A stretch of 64,000 nucleotides of DNA from Calycina herbarum (lineage: Eukaryota > Ascomycota > Leotiomycetes > Helotiales > Pezizellaceae): positions 1 through 64,000 of the forward strand of contig LLEY01000101.1 in the NCBI GenBank assembly GCA_001414485.1, read 5' to 3'. Positions 11,862 to 23,024 of this stretch are shown piece by piece (position 1 is the first letter of the stretch; each line of letters opens with the position of its first letter). The position numbers and the translations under genes are program-made. A model generated the notes under the pieces. It saw only the letters and a list, made by a program, of their open reading frames with translations. It did no database searches and was not told the DNA's origin.

Positions 11862-14800
11862 TTAATCTCTCATGTACAAATTCTTCTTCTCTTCTTTTCT
11901 CTCGTTGAGCTTCTCGGAGAGGCTGTATACCAAATTTCTTTTTAATTGTTACGAATAGGAGATGAGATGGCAAAAGATAATTGTCCTTGTATGGCAGTGC
12001 TGCCCGGATTGGTGTTTTATTACTTTGGAAACCTTCTACCTTTTTTTACTGGAGGAGAAATTAAGAATCCTGTCCCTCGATACGGAAGAGGGATGATGGA
12101 GATAGTGTATAATTGTGTTGTATAATGTTGTATCTTAATTTTAATCTAATTCGGCACTTTTTTGTGCTTGTTCTTCGAGTTATGTATGGCTGTGCCAATT
12201 GGTACTTGATGTTCTCTGAGCTTCGGGGCGATTAGAACAGTTTTGCGGAGGGTGGGTTTATATAGACTTGGTTTTCCCGTCTCTTAATATCAGTGTCTTT
12301 AGTGTCTTCTTAGTCTATACATCTATCACCTTGGTGGAGACTATCTATCTCAGCATGACTTGAAGCTTCGACAAGCTTCACCAAGCAAGCACCTACTCAG
12401 GCCCCCGGCTAAAGTCCCGAGACCAATCTAAGCACTCACTTCCTCACACTAGATAATGACTTCAACAAAAAGTCTTGACGTCCTCCACTCGACGACTACT
12501 TGTAGACAGTTTTCCCAAGTCCAAGCTCCTAGCAACTGTACACCACACCATCAAGATCCGTGCCTCAACGGTGCGACTCCAAATAGCAACAGGACCTGAA
12601 CGGACCACCACACCATATGCAGCCACTTGCTTGCCGAACGGCAACGGCTTGCAGAAGTCGCCCTTTTAGCGTCGAGGTCTAATCTTATCCGCTTGGCGAT
12701 GGGGATTAAAAGCGGCAGTACGAGGATATACTCAAGTACTCTGGGTTCGTTGTTCTTGTCGTTCTCACCTTGAATCTTCCAGAGTTCCATATTTGGGTTA
12801 ATACTCCGAAGGAAGTTGGAACCAGAAGAGCAATGACCGTATTCACAGCCGCTTTTAATGACCATCGCGCAGGCGTCCATCAATCGTCAAGTTCTGATGA
12901 CGGCAAGATGTGCACGCTAAATTTCCCGAATGAGACATGCACTAAATCTTGAGAGGGAGATGAGCCGGAAAGGCGAGCTGCTGCAGACTTGGCAGGACCC
13001 TGGCCCTGAATTAGCCTCAACGTTTTTTCTCTCTCTCTCTCGCGACAATTATTTGCGACGAGATGAGGGGTTTCGTCGTCGGGTTGTTGCTTGCGGGTGG
13101 TTGGAATGCGCTGAGGGGGCAGTGTATTCGTGTTCTGGTCAGATTCAAAAGGAAGTACCTGTACCTGTGCAGAGGTTACTCAGCACTCGACAGTAACTTC
13201 CAAGTTGGAAGGTAGAGGCAATTAAAATCAAGTCTGGGCAGGAACATCTCGAGAAGGGGGGATGTTGACAAGATCGTCCTTATCTTGTTGGTGGCCACTG
13301 GAAGATCAGTTTATCCAACACCCCTCGACCCTTGAATTGGGGGGCATGGGGAAGTGCATCTGCCCACCAACCGCCCACCAACCGCCCGCCACCTTGTGGC
13401 ACTCTCGATGCCTCACCCCCCTGAAATGCGAGCGCTTTCTGTTTTCGGCCCTGTTGTTGATACGAGAAGATACTTTGCAACCTCTGCAACCCTGATCGCT
13501 ACCTAAAAAGAATACGAGTGGGGTGATAAGTACCTCCGCTGGAAATGGCAAGGGAATATTGGAATCCACGACGCGTTGATGACTTCAATTTCCATGATTA
13601 GTTTTCTTTAGAGGCGAAATTGATGGATGCTAGTTTAGCAGAGGAAGGAAAGCTCATGGGATTTTGCAAACGGAATTTGAGCTTTTGGATGAAGAAGCTT
13701 GGGGCAATTTCGTCACTCTCCACTCCCGACCGCATTTCTGGACCCCTGGGCTAAGTTGGCGGGTAGGGAAAAGCGGCAGGCACTGACTGTTGTTGGTTGA
13801 TGGGCGGTACACAGACTCTGTACGAAGTGACACCTGTGTTGAGTTTTTGGGGGGGAGGAAGAACTTTTTCTTACGTATAATATACCTAAGTTTTATATGT
13901 TTTAAACAATAGTTATTGTTTATTTTGTCGCTGTCCCTGTGGGAAGGAAAGAGAGTGGAGTAAATACCTCCAGCTTCGTACCTGCCTGCCTCTCTTGTTA
14001 CTCTGTTACTCTAAGTAAAAGGTTGAAAGAATTTAGAAAGCTAATCTAGATCTTCTGAACCACCTCATCGGTTCCAATTGCCGCAAAAAGTTACAACAGA
14101 GAGAGAGAACCTGTCGCCTCTATTGTCCACTGCGAGGTGGCTATCAAGTTCTTCTACTTACTCCACCCGCAAATACTTGTATCGACGCCGCTTTTCTTTT
14201 CTCCCCCAGAGCTACTGGCCGTTTTTCGACGAGATCCATTCCAGATCAAGGAACGCAGCTGCCCAGACTGCCATGCCCCACTACAACCCACTACAACCCA
14301 CTACGGGTGCATTGGTTCGTCCCTGCTCGCTCTCCCCATCGCGACCAGGTCAGTCGAAATCAGACCAATTACCCGACCATTCACTTCTCACTTCCTCGTT
14401 TGACACTCGTTATTATCTCTCCCCCCAGACCATACGACCTCTTCCCTAACCTGATCGTCCGTCAGTCGTCAACCATCACTTTCGTTCCCCATCACATCAC
14501 AGTCGTTTTTGTTAGACAGCCCAGCACGCACATCCCTCGTTCCTCTCATCTCTAAATAAGGTTGTCCCCGCCAACTCCACTATCGTTCAATCACCCATCG
14601 TCCCATCATTCAAAATCCGGGGCATTTTACATGACCCGGTCGTCTTTCTACCAAATCCGCCGTCACAACAATTCCTATTCCTCAAAATCTACCTCCTCCC
14701 AGTTCTTCTCTGAATTCGGCGATCAATTATTCGTTCATCGTTTTCCCGATTTCGAATTCCCATCTTCATCGTCAACATAACTGCAGATGATCCATTGAAC

Positions 14801-14904
14801 CCCGGATCCAGTCACAAAGACGAACCTTTACGTCAACGGATGAAATGGACCTCGCAGTAACCTCCATGACATAAATCCGTGGTCTGTGACTTGAAGTTAT
14901 AAAC
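11862..14904. other. Long gene-free stretch and probable GH16 leader
   Basis: About 3 kb without a convincing gene. ORFs at 12475-13569 overlap on both strands and carry no motif. From about 14050 on, the plus strand is pyrimidine-rich, as in long fungal 5' leaders, and probably belongs to the GH16 gene. It contains a two-unit 10-bp repeat (CTACAACCCA, 14281-14300) and a 58-codon upstream ORF (14273-14449) starting M-P-H-Y-N-P-L-Q-P-T. Whether it is transcribed cannot be told from sequence alone. Confidence 0.45.
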
Positions 14905-17259
14905 ATGGCACCGCTTCAGAAAAGAAATCCCGCCTTAGCTCCACCCGCTGTGGAGGAAGAAATGAGCGAGGTGGGACAAAACGAACATCGCGTATCTTCA
15001 CTTTCTTCCGAGCAGGACCCTTTCGATTCACGATTCAACACCCCCATTCCCAACACACCGAGTCCAGATGTGTCACGACGGAATAGCGCAAACGAGTTGG
15101 AACAGGTCGGTCCAAATCCCTCGCTGTTGGGAAGACAGATATCTGCCGCGAGTCTCAGCCGAAGATCTTCATATATGCCAGTAATCCCGTCACCATTGAA
15201 CCCATCCTCAACGCACACTTCGACGGAAGGAAGTGTGGAAAATGCTGGGAACTCGGATGGAGTCTCACCTCGAGACTCTTCATCTTCGGGGGAAGATCCG
15301 AGTCCACATCTCGCGGGAAGTCCCTCTCATGACAAGGGAAAGAGGAAGATTGCAGCTCTGAGTTCGGCACAAAAGATATTACGACAGAAATCTGCACTTG
15401 CGTTGCAACCGGGGGAATCTTCATCACGTCCAGAAACACCAAGACGTTTGGGAGATCTGGGCCATGACTATTCGCGATATCCTGCGTCAAGATCAACTAC
15501 TAGTTTAAACGGAACCGCAACGCCCACAAGAGAGCGAACTCTAGCAGCTACGGCAGCAGCATCCGAGGTCTCGTTACTTCGAACAACAACCAACAATCCT
15601 TTCAATGACTCACAGGCAGATTTAGAGAAATGGGGTTATCCAGATGATAGTATTGGGGCTTTTGATCCATATTATGGTGGAGAGAAGGGGTTTATATTAT
15701 ACGCGAACGAAATCGAGGCGGACGACAAGCTCCATATGCCAGCGGATGATGATGATATCACGTACAGAACTACATGGAAGGATTTCTTTGGTCCTCGAAA
15801 CCTCGCGAGCACCATAGGTGCCATATTTCTTATCCTTGGTCTTCTCGCCATTTTCATACTCTTACCAGTGTTTACATTCTCTACAAAAATCTTCGGACTT
15901 GGACGCTCGACCTTTGACCCAAATGATACCGGTCCGGCATGGGCTCACGTCAACAATCGTACATATCCGGCGATGAAAAACATTCGAAGGGAGTTGATCG
16001 ACCCAGACACTCCACCCGATGCCATGACCAGAAAGAGCCAATTTGATGATACACTATTGAATTTGGTGTTCAGTGATGAATTTAATACGCCAAATAGAAC
16101 CTTCTACCCTGGCGATGACCCATATTGGACGGGAGCAGACATTTGGTATGGGGCTACCCAGGACTTTGAGTGGTATGACCCAGATGCGATTACAACCGCC
16201 AATGGGACTTTACAGTTGAGACTGGATGCTTTTCCAAATCATGGTCTTCAATACCGGTCGGGAATGTTGAACAGTTGGAATCAGATGTGCTTCAAAGGAG
16301 GTGTTTATGAAGTTTCAGTCTCTTTAGCTGGTCCCTCGGGTGTCCCAGGTTTGTGGCCTGGTGTTTGGTCGATGGGCAATTTGGGTCGACCAGGATTCAA
16401 GGCAACCACGGATGGAGTCTGGCCTTACACTTACAATGAATGTGATGCGGGAATTACACCAAATCAGTCCGATTCCAGTGGACTTTCTCATCTTCCGGGC
16501 CAAAAGCTTGCCTCTTGTGTATGCAAGGGAGCAGACCATCCTAATCCGGGTGTTGGTAGAGGAGCGCCGGAGCTGGATATTCTTGAAGGCTCCGTCGATC
16601 CCAACAACAGGATTGGAGTTGTCACGCAGAGTTTACAAGTGGCACCATTCGATATCTATTATCGACCAAATAACGATTACATGGCCATTCCGGATTACGA
16701 AACAACCCAGATGAATACATATTGCGGAGGACCATTTCAACAGGCGGTTAGTGGAACAACGATGCTGAACAACGCATGGTACGATGGTCTTGCGTATCAA
16801 AAATATGCATATGAGTATGAGCCAGGTACCTCGGAAGGCAAAATCGCTTGGTTTGTGGGTGACAACCCATCTTTCATTATGGATGGAAAAGCTATTGGAC
16901 CAAATGGCAATGTTGGTCCGCGTCAAGTTCCCATGGAACCAATGTCGATGATTCTCAATTTGGGATACAGTGCTTCGTGGACTCAGATAGACGCGCCATT
17001 GTTGCGATTTCCAACGGTCATGCATGTCGACTATGTCAGAATATACCAGAAGGCAGGGCAGGAGAGCGTTACTTGTGATCCTCCGGGATATCCTACGACA
17101 GAGTACATCAAGAACCATCCGATTGCATACCAGAATCCAAATCTTACTGTAAGTTCACTTCCTTCTAACCCGCATTTTTATTTGAAAAGAGCTAATGAAA
17201 TACAGCAATGGGATGACACAGGCTATGGATGGCCGAAAAACAAGTTGACGGGTTGTTAG
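14905..17259 (+). CDS. KRE6/SKN1-type GH16 beta-glucan biosynthesis protein
   Basis: Exons most likely 14905-17148 and 17206-17259 (765 aa). The 57-nt intron between them is in frame and has no stop, so an unspliced reading also works (784 aa). Splicing gives N-P-N-L-T-Q-W-D-D-T-G-Y-G-W-P-K-N, which reads like the usual C terminus of the family. The first 300 residues are a Ser-rich cytosolic tail. A single hydrophobic segment at about 303-325 anchors a type II membrane protein. The luminal GH16 domain carries E-L-D-I-L-E near residue 555, with the two catalytic Glu residues and the Asp. Yeast Kre6/Skn1 act in the ER/Golgi and at the cell surface in beta-1,6-glucan synthesis. Several N-x-S/T sites fit a secretory protein. 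Which paralogue (KRE6 or SKN1) it matches cannot be decided. Confidence 0.93.
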   Translation: MAPLQKRNPALAPPAVEEEMSEVGQNEHRVSSLSSEQDPFDSRFNTPIPNTPSPDVSRRNSANELEQVGPNPSLLGRQISAASLSRRSSYMPVIPSPLNPSSTHTSTEGSVENAGNSDGVSPRDSSSSGEDPSPHLAGSPSHDKGKRKIAALSSAQKILRQKSALALQPGESSSRPETPRRLGDLGHDYSRYPASRSTTSLNGTATPTRERTLAATAAASEVSLLRTTTNNPFNDSQADLEKWGYPDDSIGAFDPYYGGEKGFILYANEIEADDKLHMPADDDDITYRTTWKDFFGPRNLASTIGAIFLILGLLAIFILLPVFTFSTKIFGLGRSTFDPNDTGPAWAHVNNRTYPAMKNIRRELIDPDTPPDAMTRKSQFDDTLLNLVFSDEFNTPNRTFYPGDDPYWTGADIWYGATQDFEWYDPDAITTANGTLQLRLDAFPNHGLQYRSGMLNSWNQMCFKGGVYEVSVSLAGPSGVPGLWPGVWSMGNLGRPGFKATTDGVWPYTYNECDAGITPNQSDSSGLSHLPGQKLASCVCKGADHPNPGVGRGAPELDILEGSVDPNNRIGVVTQSLQVAPFDIYYRPNNDYMAIPDYETTQMNTYCGGPFQQAVSGTTMLNNAWYDGLAYQKYAYEYEPGTSEGKIAWFVGDNPSFIMDGKAIGPNGNVGPRQVPMEPMSMILNLGYSASWTQIDAPLLRFPTVMHVDYVRIYQKAGQESVTCDPPGYPTTEYIKNHPIAYQNPNLTVSSLPSNPHFYLKRANEIQQWDDTGYGWPKNKLTGC

Positions 17260-18997
17260 ATCAACTGCCAACAACAACTATATAATACGATAATGAGACG
17301 AGAGGAGAAACACTGCAAAAAAATCACTTGCATATAATTACATTTTGTCTGTCACATACGGCATTACTAGACTTTCTGTTTGAAACGAAGCAAGAAAGCT
17401 CAGCACAGCTAGAAAGAAACGGCGTTTTTGGAATTTGGGGAATTGGGGAGTTCAGGGCTGCTTTTATGATATCCATAATATGGATGAACCACGAATACGA
17501 CTGGCGTTAGGGGTGGAAGGGGGTCGGGTTTCCTTTTTTGAGAATGATGACGAGATGTCATCGAAGCTCGAGGAAATATATCTTGAGGATACACACCCCA
17601 AACTGGGAATTTTGGGGATAATGAGAGAAGTGATGGACGGACGGAATATGGATGGGAGTTGGAAGATACTCTAGGGAGTGCATATTGAGAGGCACAACTC
17701 TGTACATAGTGAGCAGATGAGTGATGATTTGTCAGGGAACCTTTGTGGGAACAGACAGCGAAGAAGATAGCTAGCTTTGGTGGCTGGCTTTGGCTGTTTG
17801 ATAATTGAGCGTTCGAAGACCATTTTTTGTGCCTCTCACACACTTCCCCTCACTTATTTCTCTCTCGAGCACTGCCTCTCAAATTCCTCGCCTGGGGATT
17901 TTTGGAAGTGAGACGTGATATTGATGGTCAGCAAGCCTATTCCTCGGCCTGCTTACTTTCCCTCGTACTCCGTGTGATACAGCCGGCCCTCGTACTCGGG
18001 GAACTCTCTCGTAATACTTGACCAGTCTTATTCTGAGAATGGGAGATCAGCACGGGTAACAGGTATTCCCACGTTTATGTGCTTTTCTTTTTCTTTTCGG
18101 GTAGGACGAGGGGGTGTCGTCATCATATGTTTTTATGGAGTACTGATACCCTTTTGATCTTTTGATGAAAGGAAGAGGAAAGGTTGAGGATTTCGCATGT
18201 GGGTTGAGGGTAAGTGCCAAGAGCAAATCGTGGGGGTGAGCCTTTGCTGTAGGACTCGCCAAGTTGGCTCTCCAAGCTGGCTCTCCACAGTATGCGTTTA
18301 GGGAATGGTAGGGGCGAGTACAGTAGGTGAGTAGTGAGGGTTTGCTGAATAACTTACAAAGTACAATAACAAGTACAAGTTTCTAGTCAAGTATCATGTT
18401 ACGTAGCAGAAATCATGGACAAAAAGATTTTCTACCGGATACCTATCTTATCTCACTCTATTGATAGATAGATAGATAGCCTGTGAGACAACGCCACATC
18501 GAAGCCACTGTCTCTCGCCTTTACAAGCCTTGCCCCATCGTCATTGGCAGCTTCATTATCAGGGTTTTGTCCGAGGATCTCCACGCACCGATTTCTCGGT
18601 CATCGCGCACATGCAGTATATGAATGGTTGCTGGTTGGTTTGTGTTTGTGGAGAGAGCGGGGCGGCCGGGTTTTGCATGGGTGTGTTGAGCTTGGGTCTG
18701 GGTTGTTCTCCCCTCTCTTCTTCTGGTTTTTGATTGATTGATTGATTGATTGATTGTATTTTTGGGTTTGTTTCGTTCTATCATGCTTTGGCCGGGGAGT
18801 CCTGAGAAAGTTCACGATTGGTTCACTGTTGGTTCAACGTCATTTTGCGCCATTCCTCAAAAGAGCTCGAGATAGAGATATTGCGACGGAAGAGTTGGCG
18901 ATTCACTCAACGATTCTTTGCGATTGAAAGGACCGAGTCACCAGGAGACCATACAAGAGTTCATAGCGGGACCTCGCGCGCGGGGAGTTGACTGAAT
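17260..18997. other. Intergenic with microsatellites
   Basis: About 1.7 kb between the GH16 stop and the channel gene. It contains a GATA repeat at 18463-18479 and a TGAT repeat of about six units at 18731-18756. ORFs here overlap on both strands and show no motif. The right end is the channel gene's promoter and leader. Confidence 0.5.
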
Positions 18998-19033
18998 ATG
19001 ACGATGCCGGGAGCAAACGCACAAACGCGATGA
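18998..19033 (+). promoter_or_regulatory. Upstream ORF overlapping the channel start (ATGA)
   Basis: An ATG at 18998 opens an 11-codon ORF ending in TGA at 19031-19033. That stop overlaps the main ATG at 19030 in the sequence ATGA. Such an overlap could allow terminating ribosomes to reinitiate on the channel ORF or could dampen its translation. The geometry is directly visible; use of the uORF is inferred, since the transcript start is unknown. Confidence 0.45.
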
Positions 19034-22000
19034 CGAGCACCTCGATGAACGACGATTCCCCTCCTACCTCTAGCTCCCAAGAGAGTACCTCCCGACTTCA
19101 CAACGGAAGCGATACACCGAGTCCGGGTATCACATTCTACGATGGCGATAGGGTTACGGGAAGCAGAGATGTGGGGAATGGAAATACTTTTGAGAAAACG
19201 GATTCCGGGGTCAGGACTATAAAAACGATGGGGAAATTGCCGGATTTCAAGTTGAGGGGGAAGACGGACGATTTACCTCAGTATGTACCCCTCCAACAAA
19301 CTTGGTTTTCCGCGAGAGGTTTATGAAATATTGGAATGGGAAGGAAGAAATGCTAATTCATTTGGAATAGAGATTGGTGGTTCGCATCCACAGCCATTCC
19401 CCTCCTCGCAGCTACCATCGGTCCTCTCGCAAACGTCCTCTCTATCGCAGCCTTGGTAACGAGATGGCGAGATACACTTCCGAATAACGGGGAGTTACCA
19501 GATGGGGCAGATGAAAATGGAGTTGGGATACCGGATCCGAGGTGGGAGATTATACTCAATGCTTTCTCTCTTGGATTTGGATTCTTTGGGAATTTCTGTC
19601 TGCTGTTGAATTTCACGAAGAGGGTTAGGTATATTGTTGCTTTACCTGCTACGATTATTGCGTGGTACTTTGCTACTGGGATTGTAAGTCATTCCTTGGG
19701 ATTTTGGTGTGTGGGTGGTAGAAGGACTGAACTGACATGTGATGGGTAGCTTATTGGGATTATTGTTGCGATGGACCATTATGTACCTCCTATTCGTCCT
19801 GGAGAAACTTACTCTCAGGGGTTTTATTATGCCATCATCGCCGCGGTTCTTTATCTCATCGGATCCATGATTCTGATGATTAACATGCTTGGATACGCAC
19901 TTGGCCATTACCCGCAACATTTCGACCTCGATGACGACCAGAGAACGCTTATTTTACAAACTATGATGTTCTTCTTCTGGCTCGCTGGTGGAGCAGGGGT
20001 GTTTTCGAAAGTATGTGGCTTCAGTTACGTGGATGCACTCTACTTTTGCGATGTGACAGTCCTTACTGTGGGGTTTGGGGATTTTACAGGAACCAACGAT
20101 GCAGGTCGAGGAATCGTGTTCCCATACTCAGTAATTGGAATTATCTTCTTGGGTTTGATGATCAACAGTATCCGCAAATTCGCAGTGGGGATGAGTAAGG
20201 ACAAAGTCATTCGGAAACACCAATTGCAACAACGAGAACGGACTTATGGTCGTACAGTTACGAGTGAGAAGGAACTTCGAGAACGTCTGGGCTTGCCACC
20301 GAGAAGAGATACAGTGATTGAAAGAAGAGCCTCTTCTGCTTCGAGAAAGCTGTCGACTGCTGCGTCGAGTGGTGCAGCAAAGCGGAACTCGTTGGAGCAA
20401 TATGGACATTTCGATCTCCAAGGGCGAACGATAAAATTCCACAAAACTCACGCACCAGCAGGAGGAGGCGGCAGAGGTGGAGCCGGGAGAGAAAAAGTAC
20501 GGAGTTTCCCTCGTATGTCATTCAATCGAGATACGAAGATGGAAAAAGCAGACCCGAAACGAGCTCTCAAATCCGAAAAGTTGCTTCTCCTGAAAGAAGA
20601 AAAGGATCGCTTCGACGCCATGCGGGAAATCCAAGCCAACACGCATAAATTTGAGAAGTACTGGGCTTTGTCGATGTCTGTCATGGCCTTTGGTCTCCTC
20701 TGGTTACTCGGCGCCCTGGTCTTCAAAATCGTCGAGCAGAGGGAACAGGGGCTCAGTTATTTCCAAGCGTTGTACTTTTGTTATGTTAGTTTGTTGACGA
20801 TCGGTTATGGTGATTTCTCGCCCAAGAGTAATGCGGGGAAACCTTTTTTCGTTATTTGGTCCTTGATTGCTATCCCTACCATGACGATTCTTATTTCAGA
20901 TATGGGTGATACGGTGATCGAGTCCATTAATCGGGGTACCTTCACGCTTGCGGATTGGACTGTTATGCCTAAAGAAGGGGTGTGGCATGATTTCCTCGAG
21001 AACCATCCTCGAATCAAAAGCTACCTTGAAAGAAAAACGCGCGAAAGGGAAGAGAAGAAGAGGGTCGAGAAGGGCTTTGAGTTGCAAGACCCGGATTTGG
21101 AAGGGAGTAACGGCGAGAGGGAGGTTACGCTTGAGAAACTTGCTGAGGATCCGGGGGAGCCGTTGAGGGACAGGGGTGATCATGAGCTTGCGCGACAATT
21201 GGCTGCGAGTATTAAGAGGGTTGCTGTTGATATGAGGGAAGGGGGGAGGAAATATAGCTATGAGGAGTGGGTTGAGTTTACTAGGCTGATTCGGTTTAGT
21301 AGTGAGGGTGTGGATGGGGATCATGTTGGGGAGGGCGAAGGAGAGAATGGGAAGGCGGGTGGCGAGTTGGGGTTGACGGAGTGGGATTGGATTGGGTGAG
21401 TTTTTTCTTTTCTCTTATTCTCTTTTCTCTTTTTTTGACCCTTCCGAGTATTTTGCTCGACTCTACGGACGCTTGCTGATGATGATGTCTCAACAGAGAA
21501 GATAGTCCAATGTTGGCCGAAGTAGGAGAAAGTGAATGGGTCCTCGAGAGACTGTGTGAGAGTCTAGACCGATATACCAGAATTCAAGGCCGAAAGGTTT
21601 GCTCCCCTTCTTTCTCTTTACTTTCCCTATCCTCCCCTTCCCACCTCCCTACCGAATCACATTTTAACAAAAAACCAAGGCCAAACTAGCACTCGCCGCT
21701 CTAGAAGAACACAACCACCACGCTAAACATCATCACCCCCTTTCCTCTCTTGAACGTAAACATACCTTCGAACCCCTCCATCCTTCGAGACATAATCATC
21801 CTGGTTATCCTGCTCATCCGGGGAAGAGGGTGGGCTATGGACATGAACATCATGGGTTGCTTCCTCCACCTTCTGATGGGGCTGTCGTTGTTGAATATGA
21901 GGATGGTGAAACTGGAGGTAGGGATGTGGGGAATGAAAAAGAAGATGAGGCTGGGGAGTTGAGAAAAGAGAAGGGTAGGGCGGTCGGGTTGGATAAAGAG

Positions 22001-22192
22001 GATGCTGATGGGGATGAAATAGATGAAGGGGTGATAAATAAGGAAGAGAGGCTGAAAGAGGAGATGGATGAGTGTGTTGAGAGGGAATTGGGGGATCGGT
22101 TGAACTTTAATCGGGATCCTGGTGAGCGGAGGGAGATTGGGGATTGGGTGAGGGGGGTTGGGAAGAAAGGGGAGAGTAGTGAGGCGTTATGA
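19030..22192 (+). CDS. TOK-type two-pore-domain outward-rectifier K+ channel
   Basis: Exons 19030-19280, 19371-19683, 19750-21395, 21497-21596 and 21680-22192, 940 aa. The fungal TOK family has eight membrane segments and two pore loops per subunit and carries outward K+ current at the plasma membrane. Both selectivity filters are visible: T-V-G-F-G-D near residue 293 and T-I-G-Y-G-D near residue 540. About four hydrophobic segments precede pore 1. A long basic Ser/Gly-rich loop (about 330-470) lies between the pore modules. The C-terminal tail after pore 2 is long, highly charged and Glu/Asp-rich with a His-rich patch. The donor of intron 4 (GTTTGC) is weak, so the last two exons are less certain. 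The start is the first in-frame ATG after a short uORF. Confidence 0.92.
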
Positions 22193-23024
22193 TAGTTGGA
22201 TGGGTATTGATTTGGATATAGGTTGGCCGCGGGTTGGATATGGGCATGGGTTTGGAGTTTGGGGTTGGGAATAAGGATTTCTTGAGTTTAGATACCTTTT
22301 GTTTGTTGAAAGTCGGTGTGGATTTGCTTTGAGGTTGTACGTTTTATATGGGTTATGGTTACAGTATAGTAATGAAGGAATGACATATACTCCTTATTCC
22401 TGCTAGGTTTGAAAGTAGATGTATAGGCGGTTATGCAGTTGGGTTGATATACCTAAACAGTACTTATTCATACCTCTCAAACTTGGAAAGGATAAGAGGT
22501 TCGGTTATTGTTCTTGGAGCAGTTGCTTTCATTTTTCCAGCTTCTGTTGAAATTGAGTTCACAAATATAAGTGCAAGTCAGTTGTTTTACCAGATCTCGA
22601 TTGAATTCTAATTACATTCTCTACATTTATAACAATTAATAAAACCACTTCTCGACACCGAGAAAAAAAAAGAAACAGCTCCTCCAACGAAAACAGCTCC
22701 TCAACCGTACATTCTCTAGCCAAGGCAACGAGAAGAACACAACTCCATTCCTGAGAATTGACTACGTACCGCAGCAGAGGTCACCCAAAGAGGCAAACAC
22801 AAAGCCACAGCCGCGAGATTCGAGAAGGAAGGAATTGGTCTAATCGCGCCTGTTCTTGATACGTACCACAGCCAGGTCCACCCAAAGAGGCGAACGCAAA
22901 GCCATAGTCGCGAGATTCGAGAAGATGTGACTAGAGATGTAGGAGAGGGCTTTACAAATACCATTTCGCGACAAAGGAAAAAAGGAAAAAAAGGAAAAAT
23001 ACAGGATGTCGATATTTTGGTGGA
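22193..23024. other. Convergent intergenic region
   Basis: About 830 bases between the stops of two convergent genes. It holds both 3' UTRs and a pair of about 64-bp direct repeats listed separately. A purine-rich run of A and AAAGG repeats lies near 22976-22998. Confidence 0.5.
22764..22925. repeat. Two direct repeats of about 64 bp, offset 97 bp
   Basis: Copy 1 is 22764-22827 and copy 2 is 22861-22925. Both start ACGTACC, pass through CACCCAAAGAGGC and end CGCGAGATTCGAGAAG, with about ten differences. Read on the minus strand, each copy encodes a similar peptide (F-S-N-L-A-x-x-A-L) and ends at a GTACGT splice-donor-like sequence. They lie just downstream of the coiled-coil gene's stop, so they may be duplicated 3' UTR or an old exon duplication. 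Confidence 0.7.

Noticed and set aside
12551..12883. 110-codon minus ORF in the 12-14 kb gap
   Set aside because: No motif, overlaps other ORFs, and no splice partners extend it.
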